From positions 1 through 44,419 of the forward strand of contig NZ_NRHC01000048.1 in assembly GCF_003585885.1 (NCBI RefSeq): DNA of 44,419 nucleotides, written 5' to 3'. Of the stretch, positions 35,249 through 43,300 are shown in pieces. Numbering within the stretch: position 1 is the stretch's first letter; each line of letters begins with the position of its first letter. The stretch comes from Psittacicella hinzii (lineage in GTDB: Bacteria; Pseudomonadota; Gammaproteobacteria; Enterobacterales; Psittacicellaceae). The notes under the pieces are model-generated. The model saw only the letters and a list, made by a program, of their open reading frames with translations. It was not told the origin of the DNA and ran no database searches. The translations under genes and the position numbers were made by a program.

Positions 35249-36838
35249 ATGTCTAACGATACTTTAGAACAGATCCAACAACGTAGAACTTTTGCAATTA
35301 TCTCTCACCCGGATGCCGGTAAAACAACTATTACCGAGAAACTTTTACTTGTCGGACAAGTTATTCAAACTGCCGGAGCCGTAAAAGGTAAAGGTAACCA
35401 AGCAAAAGCTAAATCAGACTGGATGGAAATCGAGAAACAACGTGGTATCTCGGTTACAACCTCAGCTATGCAATTTCCATACAATGGTTGCATGGTAAAC
35501 CTGCTTGATACCCCAGGGCACGAAGACTTCTCTGAAGATACTTATCGTACTCTAACCGCAGTAGACTCTGCGTTAATGGTGATTGACGCAACTAAAGGGG
35601 TTGAGGAACGTACAATTAAACTAATGGAAGTAACTCGTTTACGTAGCACGCCAATTCTAACTTTTATGAACAAGTTAGACCGTGATATTCGTGATCCATT
35701 AGAACTTCTTGATGAAGTTGAAGATATCTTAAAAATCAAATGTGCGCCAATTACTTGGCCAATTGGTTCAGGTAAATTCTTTAAAGGGGTTTACAACATC
35801 GTTGGTGATTATGCTGTAATGTATAAATCAGGCCAAGGTAGTAAAATCCAAGAAGTAGTACGTTTTGATGGTATTGATAACCCTGATCTAATTCAAGCAA
35901 TTGGTGAAGAGTTTCACCAACAACTTAAAGATGAACTTGAATTAGTTCAAGGTGCAAGTAACGAGTTTGATAAAGAAGAGTTCCTTGAAGGTAAACTTAC
36001 TCCAGTATTTTTCGGTACTGCTCTAGGTAACTTCGGGGTTGATCACATGTTAGATTACCTAACAGCTTATGCTCCAGCACCACAAGCACGTAAAACTCTA
36101 GATGGTGAAGTTGCGGCTACAGCTCCGGAATTTTCGGGCTTTATCTTTAAAATCCAAGCAAACATGGATCCAAAACACCGTGACCGTGTTGCTTTCATGC
36201 GTATTGTTTCCGGTAAATATACTCGCGGTATGAAAGTAAACCAACACCGTATTGGTAAAGAAATAACCATTAACGATGCCTTAACTTTCTTAGCCGGTGA
36301 CCGTACCAATGCAGAAGAAGCTTACGCAGGTGATATTATTGGTATTCACAACCATGGTACTATCCAAATTGGTGATGCTTTCTCTACCTTTAAAGAGCCA
36401 GTTAAATTTACTGGGATTCCAAACTTTGCTCCAGAACTTTTCAAACGTATTCGTCTAAAAGATCCTTTAAAAATGAAACAACTTCTTAAAGGTCTAATTC
36501 AACTATCAGAAGAAGGTTCTGTACAAGTATTCCGTCCGCTAATTAACAATGATCTCATTGTAGGGGCAATTGGGGTACTACAATTTGACGTTGTGGTTAA
36601 CCGTTTAAAAAATGAATACAACGTTGAAGCTATTTATGAACCAGTAAACGTAGCAACAGCACGTTGGGTTGAATGCGATGACGCGAAAAAATTCGAAGAG
36701 TTTAAACGTCGTTGTGAAGGTAACTTAGCTCTTGATGGTGCAGATAACTTAACTTATATTGCGCCAAACATGGTGAACTTAAATCTAACTCAAGAAAAAT
36801 ATCCAGACGTTAGATTCTTCTCAACTCGTGAGCACTAA
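35249..36838 (+). CDS. prfC: Peptide chain release factor 3
   Basis: Translational GTPase that recycles RF1/RF2 after termination. The 529-aa length equals that of E. coli RF3. G1 SHPDAGKTT near 20, then [17 protein letters not shown] (switch 1), [16 protein letters not shown] (G3), MNKLDRD (G4); C-terminal landmarks [52 protein letters not shown] and the ending FFSTREH. It starts 15 bases after the lipoprotein gene with no obvious Shine-Dalgarno, suggesting coupling to that operon. A very strong hairpin closes the unit. Confidence 0.98.
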   Translation: MSNDTLEQIQQRRTFAIISHPDAGKTTITEKLLLVGQVIQTAGAVKGKGNQAKAKSDWMEIEKQRGISVTTSAMQFPYNGCMVNLLDTPGHEDFSEDTYRTLTAVDSALMVIDATKGVEERTIKLMEVTRLRSTPILTFMNKLDRDIRDPLELLDEVEDILKIKCAPITWPIGSGKFFKGVYNIVGDYAVMYKSGQGSKIQEVVRFDGIDNPDLIQAIGEEFHQQLKDELELVQGASNEFDKEEFLEGKLTPVFFGTALGNFGVDHMLDYLTAYAPAPQARKTLDGEVAATAPEFSGFIFKIQANMDPKHRDRVAFMRIVSGKYTRGMKVNQHRIGKEITINDALTFLAGDRTNAEEAYAGDIIGIHNHGTIQIGDAFSTFKEPVKFTGIPNFAPELFKRIRLKDPLKMKQLLKGLIQLSEEGSVQVFRPLINNDLIVGAIGVLQFDVVVNRLKNEYNVEAIYEPVNVATARWVECDDAKKFEEFKRRCEGNLALDGADNLTYIAPNMVNLNLTQEKYPDVRFFSTREH

Positions 36839-36852
36839 TTGCTCTAAAAGAA

Positions 36853-36895
36853 AAACGTAAAAAAGTCAGATCATAGATCTGACTTTTTTACGTTT
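36853..36895. terminator. prfC terminator (bidirectional)
   Basis: A perfect 20-bp stem with a 3-base loop; the core AAAAAAGTCAGATC/GATCTGACTTTTTT gives A- and T-runs for both strands, between convergent prfC and guaC. Confidence 0.92.
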
Positions 36896-37065
36896 CATTT
36901 ATTTTTTAGTAGGAGATAGTATTAAAAAATATAACATTTCTTCTACTAAAACAAATATGACTTAAATTCAAACTGTTATAAAAGCTTAAGCGTTAGTTAT
37001 AAGACACTGGTTATTAATTCTTAACTAAGAGAAGTTATTAACCAAACATCTACTAACTATAGTTC

Positions 37066-38052
37066 TTAACGGTCACCGTTAAAAATCGAGTTCTTAACGA
37101 TAACGTAATCAACCTTACGTAAAGCATCTAATTCTTTACCACCTGCATAAGAGATAGAACTTTGTAAATCTTGTTGCATCTCTTCTAAAGTGTCAAAAAG
37201 ATCACCTTTAAATGGAGTTAAAATTTTCTTACCCTCAACATTTTTACGTGCACCTTTTTGGAATTCCGACGCTGAACCAAAATATTCTTTATATAATTTA
37301 CCGTCGATTTCGATAGTTTCACCAGGGCTTTGTTGATGACCTGAGAATAAAGAACCGATCATAACCATAGTTGCACCAAAACGAATTGATTTAGCAACAT
37401 CACCATGATCACGAATACCACCGTCAGCAATAATTGGTTTCGTAGCAGCTTTTGCACACCAACGTACTGCTGATAACTGCCAACCACCTGTACCAAAGCC
37501 TGTTTTTAATTTAGTAATACAAACTTTACCAGGACCAATTCCTACTTTAGTAGCATCTGCTCCTGCAAGTTCTAATTCACGTACAGCTTCAGGAGTTCCT
37601 ACATTACCCGCAATTACAAAAGATTCAGGTAAATATTGTTTAATATGCTTAATCATGCTAATTACAGAATTAGAATGACCATGAGCTATATCAATCGTAA
37701 TGTAGTCAGGTACAAGATTATTTTTTGCCAGATACTCTACAAAAGCAAATTCATCTTCTTTTACTCCCATAGAAATAGAAGAATATAAACCTTGCGCTTG
37801 CATGTGACGAATAAAATTCTCACGAGTTTCTGGAGCAAAACGGTGCATGATATAGAAGTAACCACGACGAGCTAATTCTTCAGCTAAAGGTTCATCAATA
37901 ATAGTTTGCATGTTTGCCGGTACTACAGGAATACGAAATTCATGTTTACCTAACTTAACACTAGTGTTACATTCAGCACGACTATTAACGATACATTTGT
38001 TTGGAATTAACTGAATATCTTCGTAGTCAAAGATTCTTACATCATTAAGCAT
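37066..38052 (-). CDS. guaC: GMP reductase GuaC, Firmicute-type
   Basis: NADPH-dependent deamination of GMP to IMP, used in purine salvage. TIM-barrel protein of 328 aa with catalytic Cys178 in [11 protein letters not shown]. The sequence is much closer to the Bacillus/Gram-positive form ([79 protein letters not shown]) than to E. coli GuaC (347 aa, with SVCTTR at the active site). That suggests descent by transfer. AAAGGATAG lies ~12 bases before the ATG. A promoter at 38122-38150 and a terminator-like hairpin in the leader (38074-38112) hint at attenuation. Confidence 0.96.
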   Translation of the reverse strand: MLNDVRIFDYEDIQLIPNKCIVNSRAECNTSVKLGKHEFRIPVVPANMQTIIDEPLAEELARRGYFYIMHRFAPETRENFIRHMQAQGLYSSISMGVKEDEFAFVEYLAKNNLVPDYITIDIAHGHSNSVISMIKHIKQYLPESFVIAGNVGTPEAVRELELAGADATKVGIGPGKVCITKLKTGFGTGGWQLSAVRWCAKAATKPIIADGGIRDHGDVAKSIRFGATMVMIGSLFSGHQQSPGETIEIDGKLYKEYFGSASEFQKGARKNVEGKKILTPFKGDLFDTLEEMQQDLQSSISYAGGKELDALRKVDYVIVKNSIFNGDR

Positions 38053-38073
38053 GGATTAAACTATCCTTTTTTA

Positions 38074-38112
38074 GTTAAAAAAAAAACGAAAAACTTAGCG
38101 TTTCTTTTTAAC
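38074..38112 (-). promoter_or_regulatory. Terminator-like hairpin in the guaC leader
   Basis: On the minus strand GTTAAAAAGAAACG pairs with a CG-T10-AAC arm (14 pairs with one wobble and one bulged T), loop of 10 bases. The right arm is itself a run of ten Ts. It begins at the predicted transcript start and ends 21 bases before the guaC ATG. No gene should end here, because guaC and mrp diverge. Confidence 0.5.
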
Positions 38113-38121
38113 CTACGATTT

Positions 38122-38150
38122 AGTTTAGCATATATTTATATCCTCTGCAA
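38122..38150 (-). promoter_or_regulatory. guaC promoter
   Basis: Minus strand TTGCAG (38150-38145), 17-base spacer ending in TGC, TAAACT (38127-38122): an extended -10 promoter starting transcription near 38115. Confidence 0.6.
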
Positions 38151-38225
38151 TAGTCCATAATAAAATTTTAATTTACGGTAAAATATAGACGACAAAAAAT
38201 TAACTACTCTTTTTTAGGAGAAACA

Positions 38226-39299
38226 ATGTTTACATCTTTAGGGAACTTTACTTATCCCGCTTGGCAAAAGTCATTAAATGAACTTAATGCCTTAACTTCA
38301 CAAAATATTATTTTTAATCAGGTTAATCAACAACTAGCGGTAACGGTACAATTACCTTTTGCTTTAAATGCTAAGCAAGATTTTATTGACGCTTTTACAG
38401 CTTATATCAAAGAACAACATCCTGAAATTAGTAAAGTTAGCGTAAATGTTACTTTTAATATTAGCCAAAGAAAAGCTTCAGGTAAGGGACAACCATTCCC
38501 TGGAGTAAAAAATATTATTGCCGTGTCTTCGGGGAAAGGAGGCGTAGGTAAATCTTCAGTAGCAATTAACTTAGCGGCAGGTCTTGCTAATAGCGGAGCA
38601 CGTGTTGGTATTCTTGATGCAGACCTTTATGGTCCGTCAATTCCTCATATGCTAGGCGCTAGCGATACTAAACCTACCTCTGATGATAATAAAACTATGC
38701 ACCCAGTAAAAGTAGGCAATATCTACGCTAACTCTATGGGCTTTTTAGTACCGGAAACTGATCCAACTATTTGGCGTGGACCTATGGCTTCTTCGATGTT
38801 AAAACAACTAATTGAAGAAACTAACTGGCCGGATTTAGATTATCTTGTAATTGACATGCCACCAGGTACAAGTGATATCCACATTACGGTATCACAAGAT
38901 CTTGCGGTAACTGGTAGCGTTATTGTTTCAACACCTCAAGATATTGCTCTCCTTGACGTTCTTAAAGGGGTAAACATGTTCCGTGAAATGAATGTTCCGG
39001 TGCTTGGAGTTGTAGAAAATATGAGTATGTATATTTGTCCAAACTGTGGTCACCAAGCTCATATTTTTGGTAGTCAAGGAGTTGAAGAAATTAGTCGTTT
39101 CTTAGAAACTGATTTACTAACTTCAGTGCCTCTAGATCCAAGTATTCGTCAAGATTTAGACGATGGAATCATTACCACAGCCGTAAGAGCAGAGAGCCCA
39201 ATCACTGCTATTTTTAATAATTTAGCAGACAAAGTAAGTTTTAAACTTTACTCTGAGGTGAAAAAGCACGCTTCAGCAATTAACATTTCCCAATTATAG
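38226..39299 (+). CDS. mrp: Mrp/ApbC/NBP35-type iron-sulfur carrier ATPase
   Basis: P-loop ATPase that binds and hands on Fe-S clusters in the cytoplasm. The N-terminal ~90 residues form a reduced MIP18-like domain. The deviant Walker A SGKGGVGKS is at 102-110, DADLYGPSIPHMLG, VIDMPPGTSDIH and STPQDIALLDVLKG follow, and the cluster ligands are in CPNC (271-274). 357 aa, normal for the family (E. coli ApbC 369). AGGAG lies 5 to 6 bases before the ATG. The next gene begins two bases after the stop. Confidence 0.96.
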   Translation: MFTSLGNFTYPAWQKSLNELNALTSQNIIFNQVNQQLAVTVQLPFALNAKQDFIDAFTAYIKEQHPEISKVSVNVTFNISQRKASGKGQPFPGVKNIIAVSSGKGGVGKSSVAINLAAGLANSGARVGILDADLYGPSIPHMLGASDTKPTSDDNKTMHPVKVGNIYANSMGFLVPETDPTIWRGPMASSMLKQLIEETNWPDLDYLVIDMPPGTSDIHITVSQDLAVTGSVIVSTPQDIALLDVLKGVNMFREMNVPVLGVVENMSMYICPNCGHQAHIFGSQGVEEISRFLETDLLTSVPLDPSIRQDLDDGIITTAVRAESPITAIFNNLADKVSFKLYSEVKKHASAINISQL

Positions 39300-39301
39300 T
39301 T

Positions 39302-40207
39302 ATGCAAAAACCTAAGGTAGCTTTAGTTAGTATTAACACCGGAGCTTATGATACTTATTTCAAAGTATTGTTCCCTTACTTTTATACTAACTTTTTACCA
39401 GACTGTGAGTTAACTTTTGTAGTCTTTACTGATAGTAGTGAACTAGAAGAGTTGTATCGCTACAATCCTATCGTAAAAATTATAAAAACTCCATACGAAG
39501 CATGGCCTGGAGCAACTTTAAAGCGTTTTCACTACTTTAGTCAGGCAAGTTCTCACCTTGAACAATTTGACTATATCTTCTTCGCTAATGCCAATTACTA
39601 TTGTAAGAATAAAATTCTTGCTTCTGAACTTTTGCTCCCAGAGGGAGAAAAAGGACTAATCTTTGTGGAGCATTTTGGGCAAAATCATTTACCAGAGAGA
39701 TTACGCTCGTATGAGCGTAATCCTGCTTCTCTGGCTTACATTCCTGAAGAGCAAGCAACTACTTACGTAGCTGGAGCTTTTTATGGAGGTACAGCCCAAG
39801 AGTTTCTGACAATGGCAAAAACTTTAGCGCAAAGAGTTGATCAAGATCTTGCTAATGGCATAATTGCCATCTGGCATGATGAAAGTCATTTAAATTGCTA
39901 TGCTCTGCAAATAGGTTACCAAGCAAAAGTTTTACCTCCTAGATATCTTGTACCTCAAGAATACTATTTTGCTTCTAGTTATATAGGGGAACGTCAAGAC
40001 TGGCCTTGTGTGCTGCTTAATAAAAATGCTTTACCAATAGCAGCCCAAGATGTCCGTGATAGTAAAGCAAAACTCGATGCGCGCTTAGTTGAGCGTCTCT
40101 TAATTAAAGAAAGAGAACTCGAACAGCTCTGGCTCGATAAACGTGAAGTTTATCTTGAACAAGCTAAGAGTAATCCTGGATTTATCGTTTTTAACTGGCA
40201 AGTGTAA
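39302..40207 (+). CDS. Family 6 glycosyltransferase (blood-group/alpha-Gal transferase-like)
   Basis: Retaining alpha-1,3-Gal or GalNAc transferase family, the bacterial homologues of human ABO and alpha-1,3-galactosyltransferase. GT6 landmarks: N-terminal PKVALVSINTGAYDTYF, FVVFTD, the metal-site region YIFFANANYYC where NAN (96-98) replaces the animal DxD as in bacterial GT6, YVAGAFYGG (155-163), and IWHDESHLN (190-198). The C-terminal 70 residues (from ~230) are extra and charged. There is no signal or membrane segment, so it probably acts at the cytoplasmic face on LPS or capsule precursors. It starts two bases after mrp with no ribosome-binding site, implying coupling. Confidence 0.9.
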   Translation: MQKPKVALVSINTGAYDTYFKVLFPYFYTNFLPDCELTFVVFTDSSELEELYRYNPIVKIIKTPYEAWPGATLKRFHYFSQASSHLEQFDYIFFANANYYCKNKILASELLLPEGEKGLIFVEHFGQNHLPERLRSYERNPASLAYIPEEQATTYVAGAFYGGTAQEFLTMAKTLAQRVDQDLANGIIAIWHDESHLNCYALQIGYQAKVLPPRYLVPQEYYFASSYIGERQDWPCVLLNKNALPIAAQDVRDSKAKLDARLVERLLIKERELEQLWLDKREVYLEQAKSNPGFIVFNWQV

Positions 40208-40341
40208 GAGATAAAATTTATTGCTCTTGTGGTAAAAAGAACAGAAAAAAAGGAAGTACTGGAAAAACAATAAGTACTGAAAAAACAAGAAGAACAGCAA
40301 GAACCACATAATAACTGGTTACAATAATCTACGCATTAAAA

Positions 40342-40369
40342 AAAGAGAAGAGGTAAAACTCTTCTCTTT
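40342..40369. terminator. Bidirectional terminator between the GT6 gene and the oxidoreductase
   Basis: Perfect 11-bp stem AAAGAGAAGAG/CTCTTCTCTTT with loop GTAAAA and A/T flanks, between convergent genes. Confidence 0.8.
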
Positions 40370-40457
40370 ACGTATTTAGATACTAATAATCTAGTTAAAA
40401 ATAACTAAAGTCACTAGCTCTTTTAAGGAATGTAAGATTCAATGATTATCTTTTGCG

Positions 40458-41435
40458 TTAGGGTTTTAACAGAACTTTTCCTTTCTTACCTTGCGCTAGG
40501 CTAGCTTCACAAGCTTTAGCAGCTTGTTCTAAAGGAAAAATTTGCGCAACTGGTAATTTAATTTGTTCATTAAGCACATAGCCAATCAACTCACGCATTA
40601 ATGCAGCTCGGGTTTCTTTCTCCATTTCTTGCGAAACAAGAGCTCCCCAGAAACCTTTAACTACTATTTGTTTAAAAATTAAATCACCTACTGGAATTTG
40701 TACAGGTTCTCCTCCCATAGTTCCAAAAGAAACAAAGAGAGCTTTTTCACCCAGCAATTGGCTCATAGCTTTACTTTCAGCTCCACCAATTGAATCAACT
40801 CCAGCTACTAATTTATTCTCACCCAAAATTGCGCGTACTTGATCTTGCCAATTTGCTGCATCAGTTGCAACAACATGTTCAATGCCAAATTCCTGTAATT
40901 CAGCTATAGCACTAGAGCGACGTACTAAATTGATTACATTAATCCCACGCGCTTTACCTAACATTGCCGTAGTTCTACCAATCATACCACTAGCAGCATT
41001 TAAAATAATCCAATCACCTTTTTGTACTTGTAAAAACTCTAACAGAGTTATTGCACTAAAGGGCATAGCTATTAATTGCGCTGCTTGCTCATCAGTCATA
41101 GCGTCAGGAATAGGTACTACTGAACTAGCAGGTGCAACAAAGTATTGCGCCCAAGTTTGATGGATGCCTGCAACGCTTACTCTTTGCCCTACTTGAAGGT
41201 GTTCAACACCCTCACCTAATGCTACAATTCTACCAACAGCTTCAGAACCTGCTACCTCTGGCAATTGAGGCTTGTAGCCATAAGTACCTCTAATTGTCCA
41301 AAGATCATGATTATGAATTGGTGACATGATCATCTCAAGAAGAACCTGCCCCGCTTGCGCTTTAGGTACTTCAACTTGAGCTAATTCCACAACATCTTGC
41401 GGTTCACCGAATACTTTGTGAATTACCGCTTGCAT
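40458..41435 (-). CDS. MDR-family NAD(P)H-dependent oxidoreductase (quinone/enoyl reductase-like)
   Basis: Medium-chain dehydrogenase/reductase without the zinc ligands of alcohol dehydrogenases. From N to C: MQAVIHKVFGEPQDVV, SPIHNHDLWTIRGTYGYKPQLPEVAGSEAVG (substrate domain, like 2-enoyl reductases), then the Rossmann part with NAASGMIGRTTAMLGKARG, and the closing GKKGKVLLKP. 325 aa, normal size. I chose the ATG at 41435 because GAGGAAAG precedes it; the open frame reaches back 13 codons. It follows ohr by 28 bases, suggesting an ohr-oxidoreductase operon for electrophile or peroxide detoxification, possibly under the adjacent NemR-like regulator. Substrate unknown. Confidence 0.85.
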   Translation of the reverse strand: MQAVIHKVFGEPQDVVELAQVEVPKAQAGQVLLEMIMSPIHNHDLWTIRGTYGYKPQLPEVAGSEAVGRIVALGEGVEHLQVGQRVSVAGIHQTWAQYFVAPASSVVPIPDAMTDEQAAQLIAMPFSAITLLEFLQVQKGDWIILNAASGMIGRTTAMLGKARGINVINLVRRSSAIAELQEFGIEHVVATDAANWQDQVRAILGENKLVAGVDSIGGAESKAMSQLLGEKALFVSFGTMGGEPVQIPVGDLIFKQIVVKGFWGALVSQEMEKETRAALMRELIGYVLNEQIKLPVAQIFPLEQAAKACEASLAQGKKGKVLLKP

Positions 41436-41463
41436 TCTTTCCTCTTCCAAAAAATTATTTGTA

Positions 41464-41877
41464 TTATTCAGCAACTACTGCTAATTCAATTTTCATGTTA
41501 TTGCGAGTTGCGTTTGAGTAAGGACAAACTTCGTGAGCTTTTTCCGCTAACTCTTGAGCTTGTTCCGCTGTTAAACCTTGAGTACGAACGGTAATTTTAC
41601 CCTCTAATTTGAAAGCACCAGTAGTTAATTCTTGACCAATACCTACTTGTACAGAACATTTGCTACCAGTTAAAGGTAAACCCATTTTCTCTGCAACTAA
41701 GTTTAACGCACCGTCAAAACATGCAGCGTAACCTAAAGCAAATAATTGTTCAGGATTTACACCTTCTTTTTCACTTGTAAACGGAGTTAAGTCAAAGCCT
41801 AAAGAGCCGTCATCTAACTCAGTTCTACCTGCGCGTCCACCAGTTGCTGTTGCTTGTGTTTGATAAAATAGTTTCAT
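41464..41877 (-). CDS. ohr: Organic hydroperoxide resistance protein Ohr (OsmC superfamily)
   Basis: Thiol peroxidase for organic and fatty-acid hydroperoxides, usually recycled by lipoylated proteins. 137 aa with peroxidatic Cys53 in LGYAACFDGAL and resolving Cys118 in CPYSNATR, and the Arg of GGRAGR near 15-18. TGGRAGRTELDDGSLGFDLT and NPEQLFALGYAAC are typical Ohr blocks. GAGGAAAATCTC precedes the ATG. It is first gene of the ohr-oxidoreductase pair and faces a 9-bp inverted repeat about 100 bases upstream. No OhrR (MarR) is adjacent; the nearby regulator is TetR-type. Confidence 0.94.
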   Translation of the reverse strand: MKLFYQTQATATGGRAGRTELDDGSLGFDLTPFTSEKEGVNPEQLFALGYAACFDGALNLVAEKMGLPLTGSKCSVQVGIGQELTTGAFKLEGKITVRTQGLTAEQAQELAEKAHEVCPYSNATRNNMKIELAVVAE

Positions 41878-41972
41878 GAGATTTTCCTCGTTGTTGAAAA
41901 AATAAGTGTTAATTGTTGAATGTAAAATGAATGTTGAAAGTAGAAAGTAAAATAAGTCTAGATAATTTTAAG

Positions 41973-42002
41973 CTTTTCTAAACTTGGTCATAGTTAGAAA
42001 AG
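41973..42002. promoter_or_regulatory. Inverted repeat upstream of ohr, possible operator
   Basis: CTTTTCTAA and TTAGAAAAG, a perfect 9-bp inverted repeat with a 12-base spacer, in the region between ohr and the regulator gene. It could be an operator or an upstream hairpin. Confidence 0.35.
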
Positions 42003-42111
42003 ATTGAAAAGATAAAAATAAAATTTATTAATAAAGTGATAAACAGTTAATAAATTGATAAAAATGAAATCGAACCGCCTCTGAATGGTTCTATTCATAA
42101 AATTGGTCTTT

Positions 42112-42696
42112 TTATTTTTGCAATAGTGCTAACTGTTGCTTAAGGTTTTGCTCTACTAAAGTAAAGCTCTCTGTTGATGGTCGATTAACTTTATAAATTA
42201 AGCATGCTCCTAAAAAAGAACTAAAGATATTTGATACTAAAAATTGCGGAGAAACTTGCTCAAACTTACCTGCTTGTTGCTCGCGTTCAAGTTCCTCAAC
42301 AACTTTATTCATCACTCTTTGCATTCCCTGTTGGATATGCTTACGCATTAAGTCAGATACATCTGATACTTCTGCGCTTAATTTTACAATAAGGCATCTT
42401 ATGCCTGATATTTCATTTTCTTGCCACACTTGCCAGTATTTGAGCAACTTTTCACTAAAGTTTAGACTATTATCAGCAAAGATTTCACTTAGTCTAGCTA
42501 GATAATCATCGAAATAAAAGTCTATTAGCTCTTGCCCAAAAACTTCTTTAGAAGCAAAGTAGTGGTAAAAAGAACCTTTTGGTACATCTGCAGCTTTTAA
42601 GATTTCACTAATGCCAACACCAGTAAAACCTTTTTGCAGGATTAGATCCATTCCTACTTGAAGAATATGGTTTTTTGTTTCTTCTCCCTGTTTCAT
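42112..42696 (-). CDS. TetR-family regulator, NemR-like
   Basis: Dimeric repressor with an N-terminal helix-turn-helix: ILQVGMDLILQKGFTGVGISEILKAADVPKGSFYHYFASKE (11-51). The sensing domain parallels E. coli NemR, which responds to electrophiles, methylglyoxal and bleach: IRCLIVKLSAEVSDVSDLMR places Cys101 at NemR Cys106, and Lys169 (IYKVNRP) lies where NemR has its reactive Lys175. 194 aa, normal. The ATG at 42696 is preferred; a GTG at 42711 is in frame. Palindromes at 42717-42731 and 42759-42773 overlap its promoter, consistent with autorepression. Likely targets are the downstream ohr and oxidoreductase genes (inference). Confidence 0.85.
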   Translation of the reverse strand: MKQGEETKNHILQVGMDLILQKGFTGVGISEILKAADVPKGSFYHYFASKEVFGQELIDFYFDDYLARLSEIFADNSLNFSEKLLKYWQVWQENEISGIRCLIVKLSAEVSDVSDLMRKHIQQGMQRVMNKVVEELEREQQAGKFEQVSPQFLVSNIFSSFLGACLIYKVNRPSTESFTLVEQNLKQQLALLQK

Positions 42697-42716
42697 AAAA
42701 ATATAATACACTAAAT

Positions 42717-42731
42717 TAGACCGGTCGACTA
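42717..42731. promoter_or_regulatory. Palindromic element in the leader of the NemR-like gene
   Basis: TAGACCGGTCGACTA, an imperfect dyad containing the overlapping palindromes ACCGGT and GTCGAC, between the -10 box and the start codon. The half-site TAGACC recalls the E. coli NemR box. It is GC-rich against very AT-rich surroundings. Confidence 0.45.
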
Positions 42732-42737
42732 GTAAAT

Positions 42738-42765
42738 TTTATAATTTTTTACAATTTTTTGTCAA
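42738..42765 (-). promoter_or_regulatory. Promoter of the NemR-like regulator
   Basis: Minus strand TTGACA (42765-42760), 16-base spacer, TATAAA (42743-42738). Confidence 0.7.
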
Positions 42766-42773
42766 TTTGACAA
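42759..42773. promoter_or_regulatory. Perfect palindrome over the -35 box
   Basis: TTGTCAA-T-TTGACAA, a perfect 7-bp inverted repeat with one central base that contains the -35 hexamer of the regulator promoter. A second operator is possible; alternatively it is two opposed -35-like hexamers. Confidence 0.4.
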
Positions 42774-42910
42774 TCAACCTGTTGAAAAATAAAAGAAAAT
42801 AATTTAAGCTTTAATTATAACCTGAAAGCTAATTAAACTTATAAAAAGTTTTATTTGCTCACTTAAACTAACAGAGAAGTTAATTAAGTTGAATTAATTT
42901 TACTGAAAAT

Positions 42911-42948
42911 AAAAATTTAGAGAGGTAAAACTACCTCTCTAAATTTTT
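42911..42948. terminator. grxA terminator
   Basis: Perfect 17-bp stem (core TTTAGAGAGGTA/TACCTCTCTAAA) with loop AAAC and A/T runs on both sides, about 80 bases beyond the grxA stop. Confidence 0.85.
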
Positions 42949-43027
42949 ACAATAAGCTATTGAGCTATAAATTGTAAATACCAATAACTATGTATATAGC
43001 TATAAATACGTAAACAGCTCTAAAAAA

Positions 43028-43300
43028 TTAGTTACTAAATTTTACGCCTTCGTTCGTTAAGAACGCTACAAAGTTATCACAACCACCAACGTGTTGACCA
43101 TTTACAAAAACTTGAGGTACTGTACGTACTTCTTTACCAATTTTTGCAGCTAGGTCTTCTTTAGTGATACCTTCAACTACCATATCGTGATAAACACCTT
43201 CAGCTAAACCTTGAGCTTTTAACTCTTCCATAATTGTTTTAGCACGTACACAGTAAGGGCAGCTTTCACGACCAAAGATTTCAATTGAATATTGAGCCAT
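43028..43300 (-). CDS. grxA: Glutaredoxin 1
   Basis: Glutathione-dependent dithiol oxidoreductase. 90 aa: active site CPYC at 14-17 within IFGRESCPYCVRAK, then EGITKEDLAAKIGK, the cis-Pro TVPQVFVNGQ and the GSH-binding GGCDNF. The EGITKEDL-x-x-K-x-GK block is specific to GrxA rather than GrxC. AGGAAA precedes the ATG by ~8 bases. In E. coli it is OxyR-regulated, like ahpC; here it is monocistronic. Confidence 0.94.
   Translation of the reverse strand: MAQYSIEIFGRESCPYCVRAKTIMEELKAQGLAEGVYHDMVVEGITKEDLAAKIGKEVRTVPQVFVNGQHVGGCDNFVAFLTNEGVKFSN

Larger units (their letters stand above)
42697..43027. other. Regulatory and terminator region between the NemR-like gene and grxA
   Basis: Left part: promoter and palindromes of the regulator (42717-42773). 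Right part: the grxA terminator (42911-42948). The remaining ~120 AT-rich bases show nothing. Confidence 0.6.
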
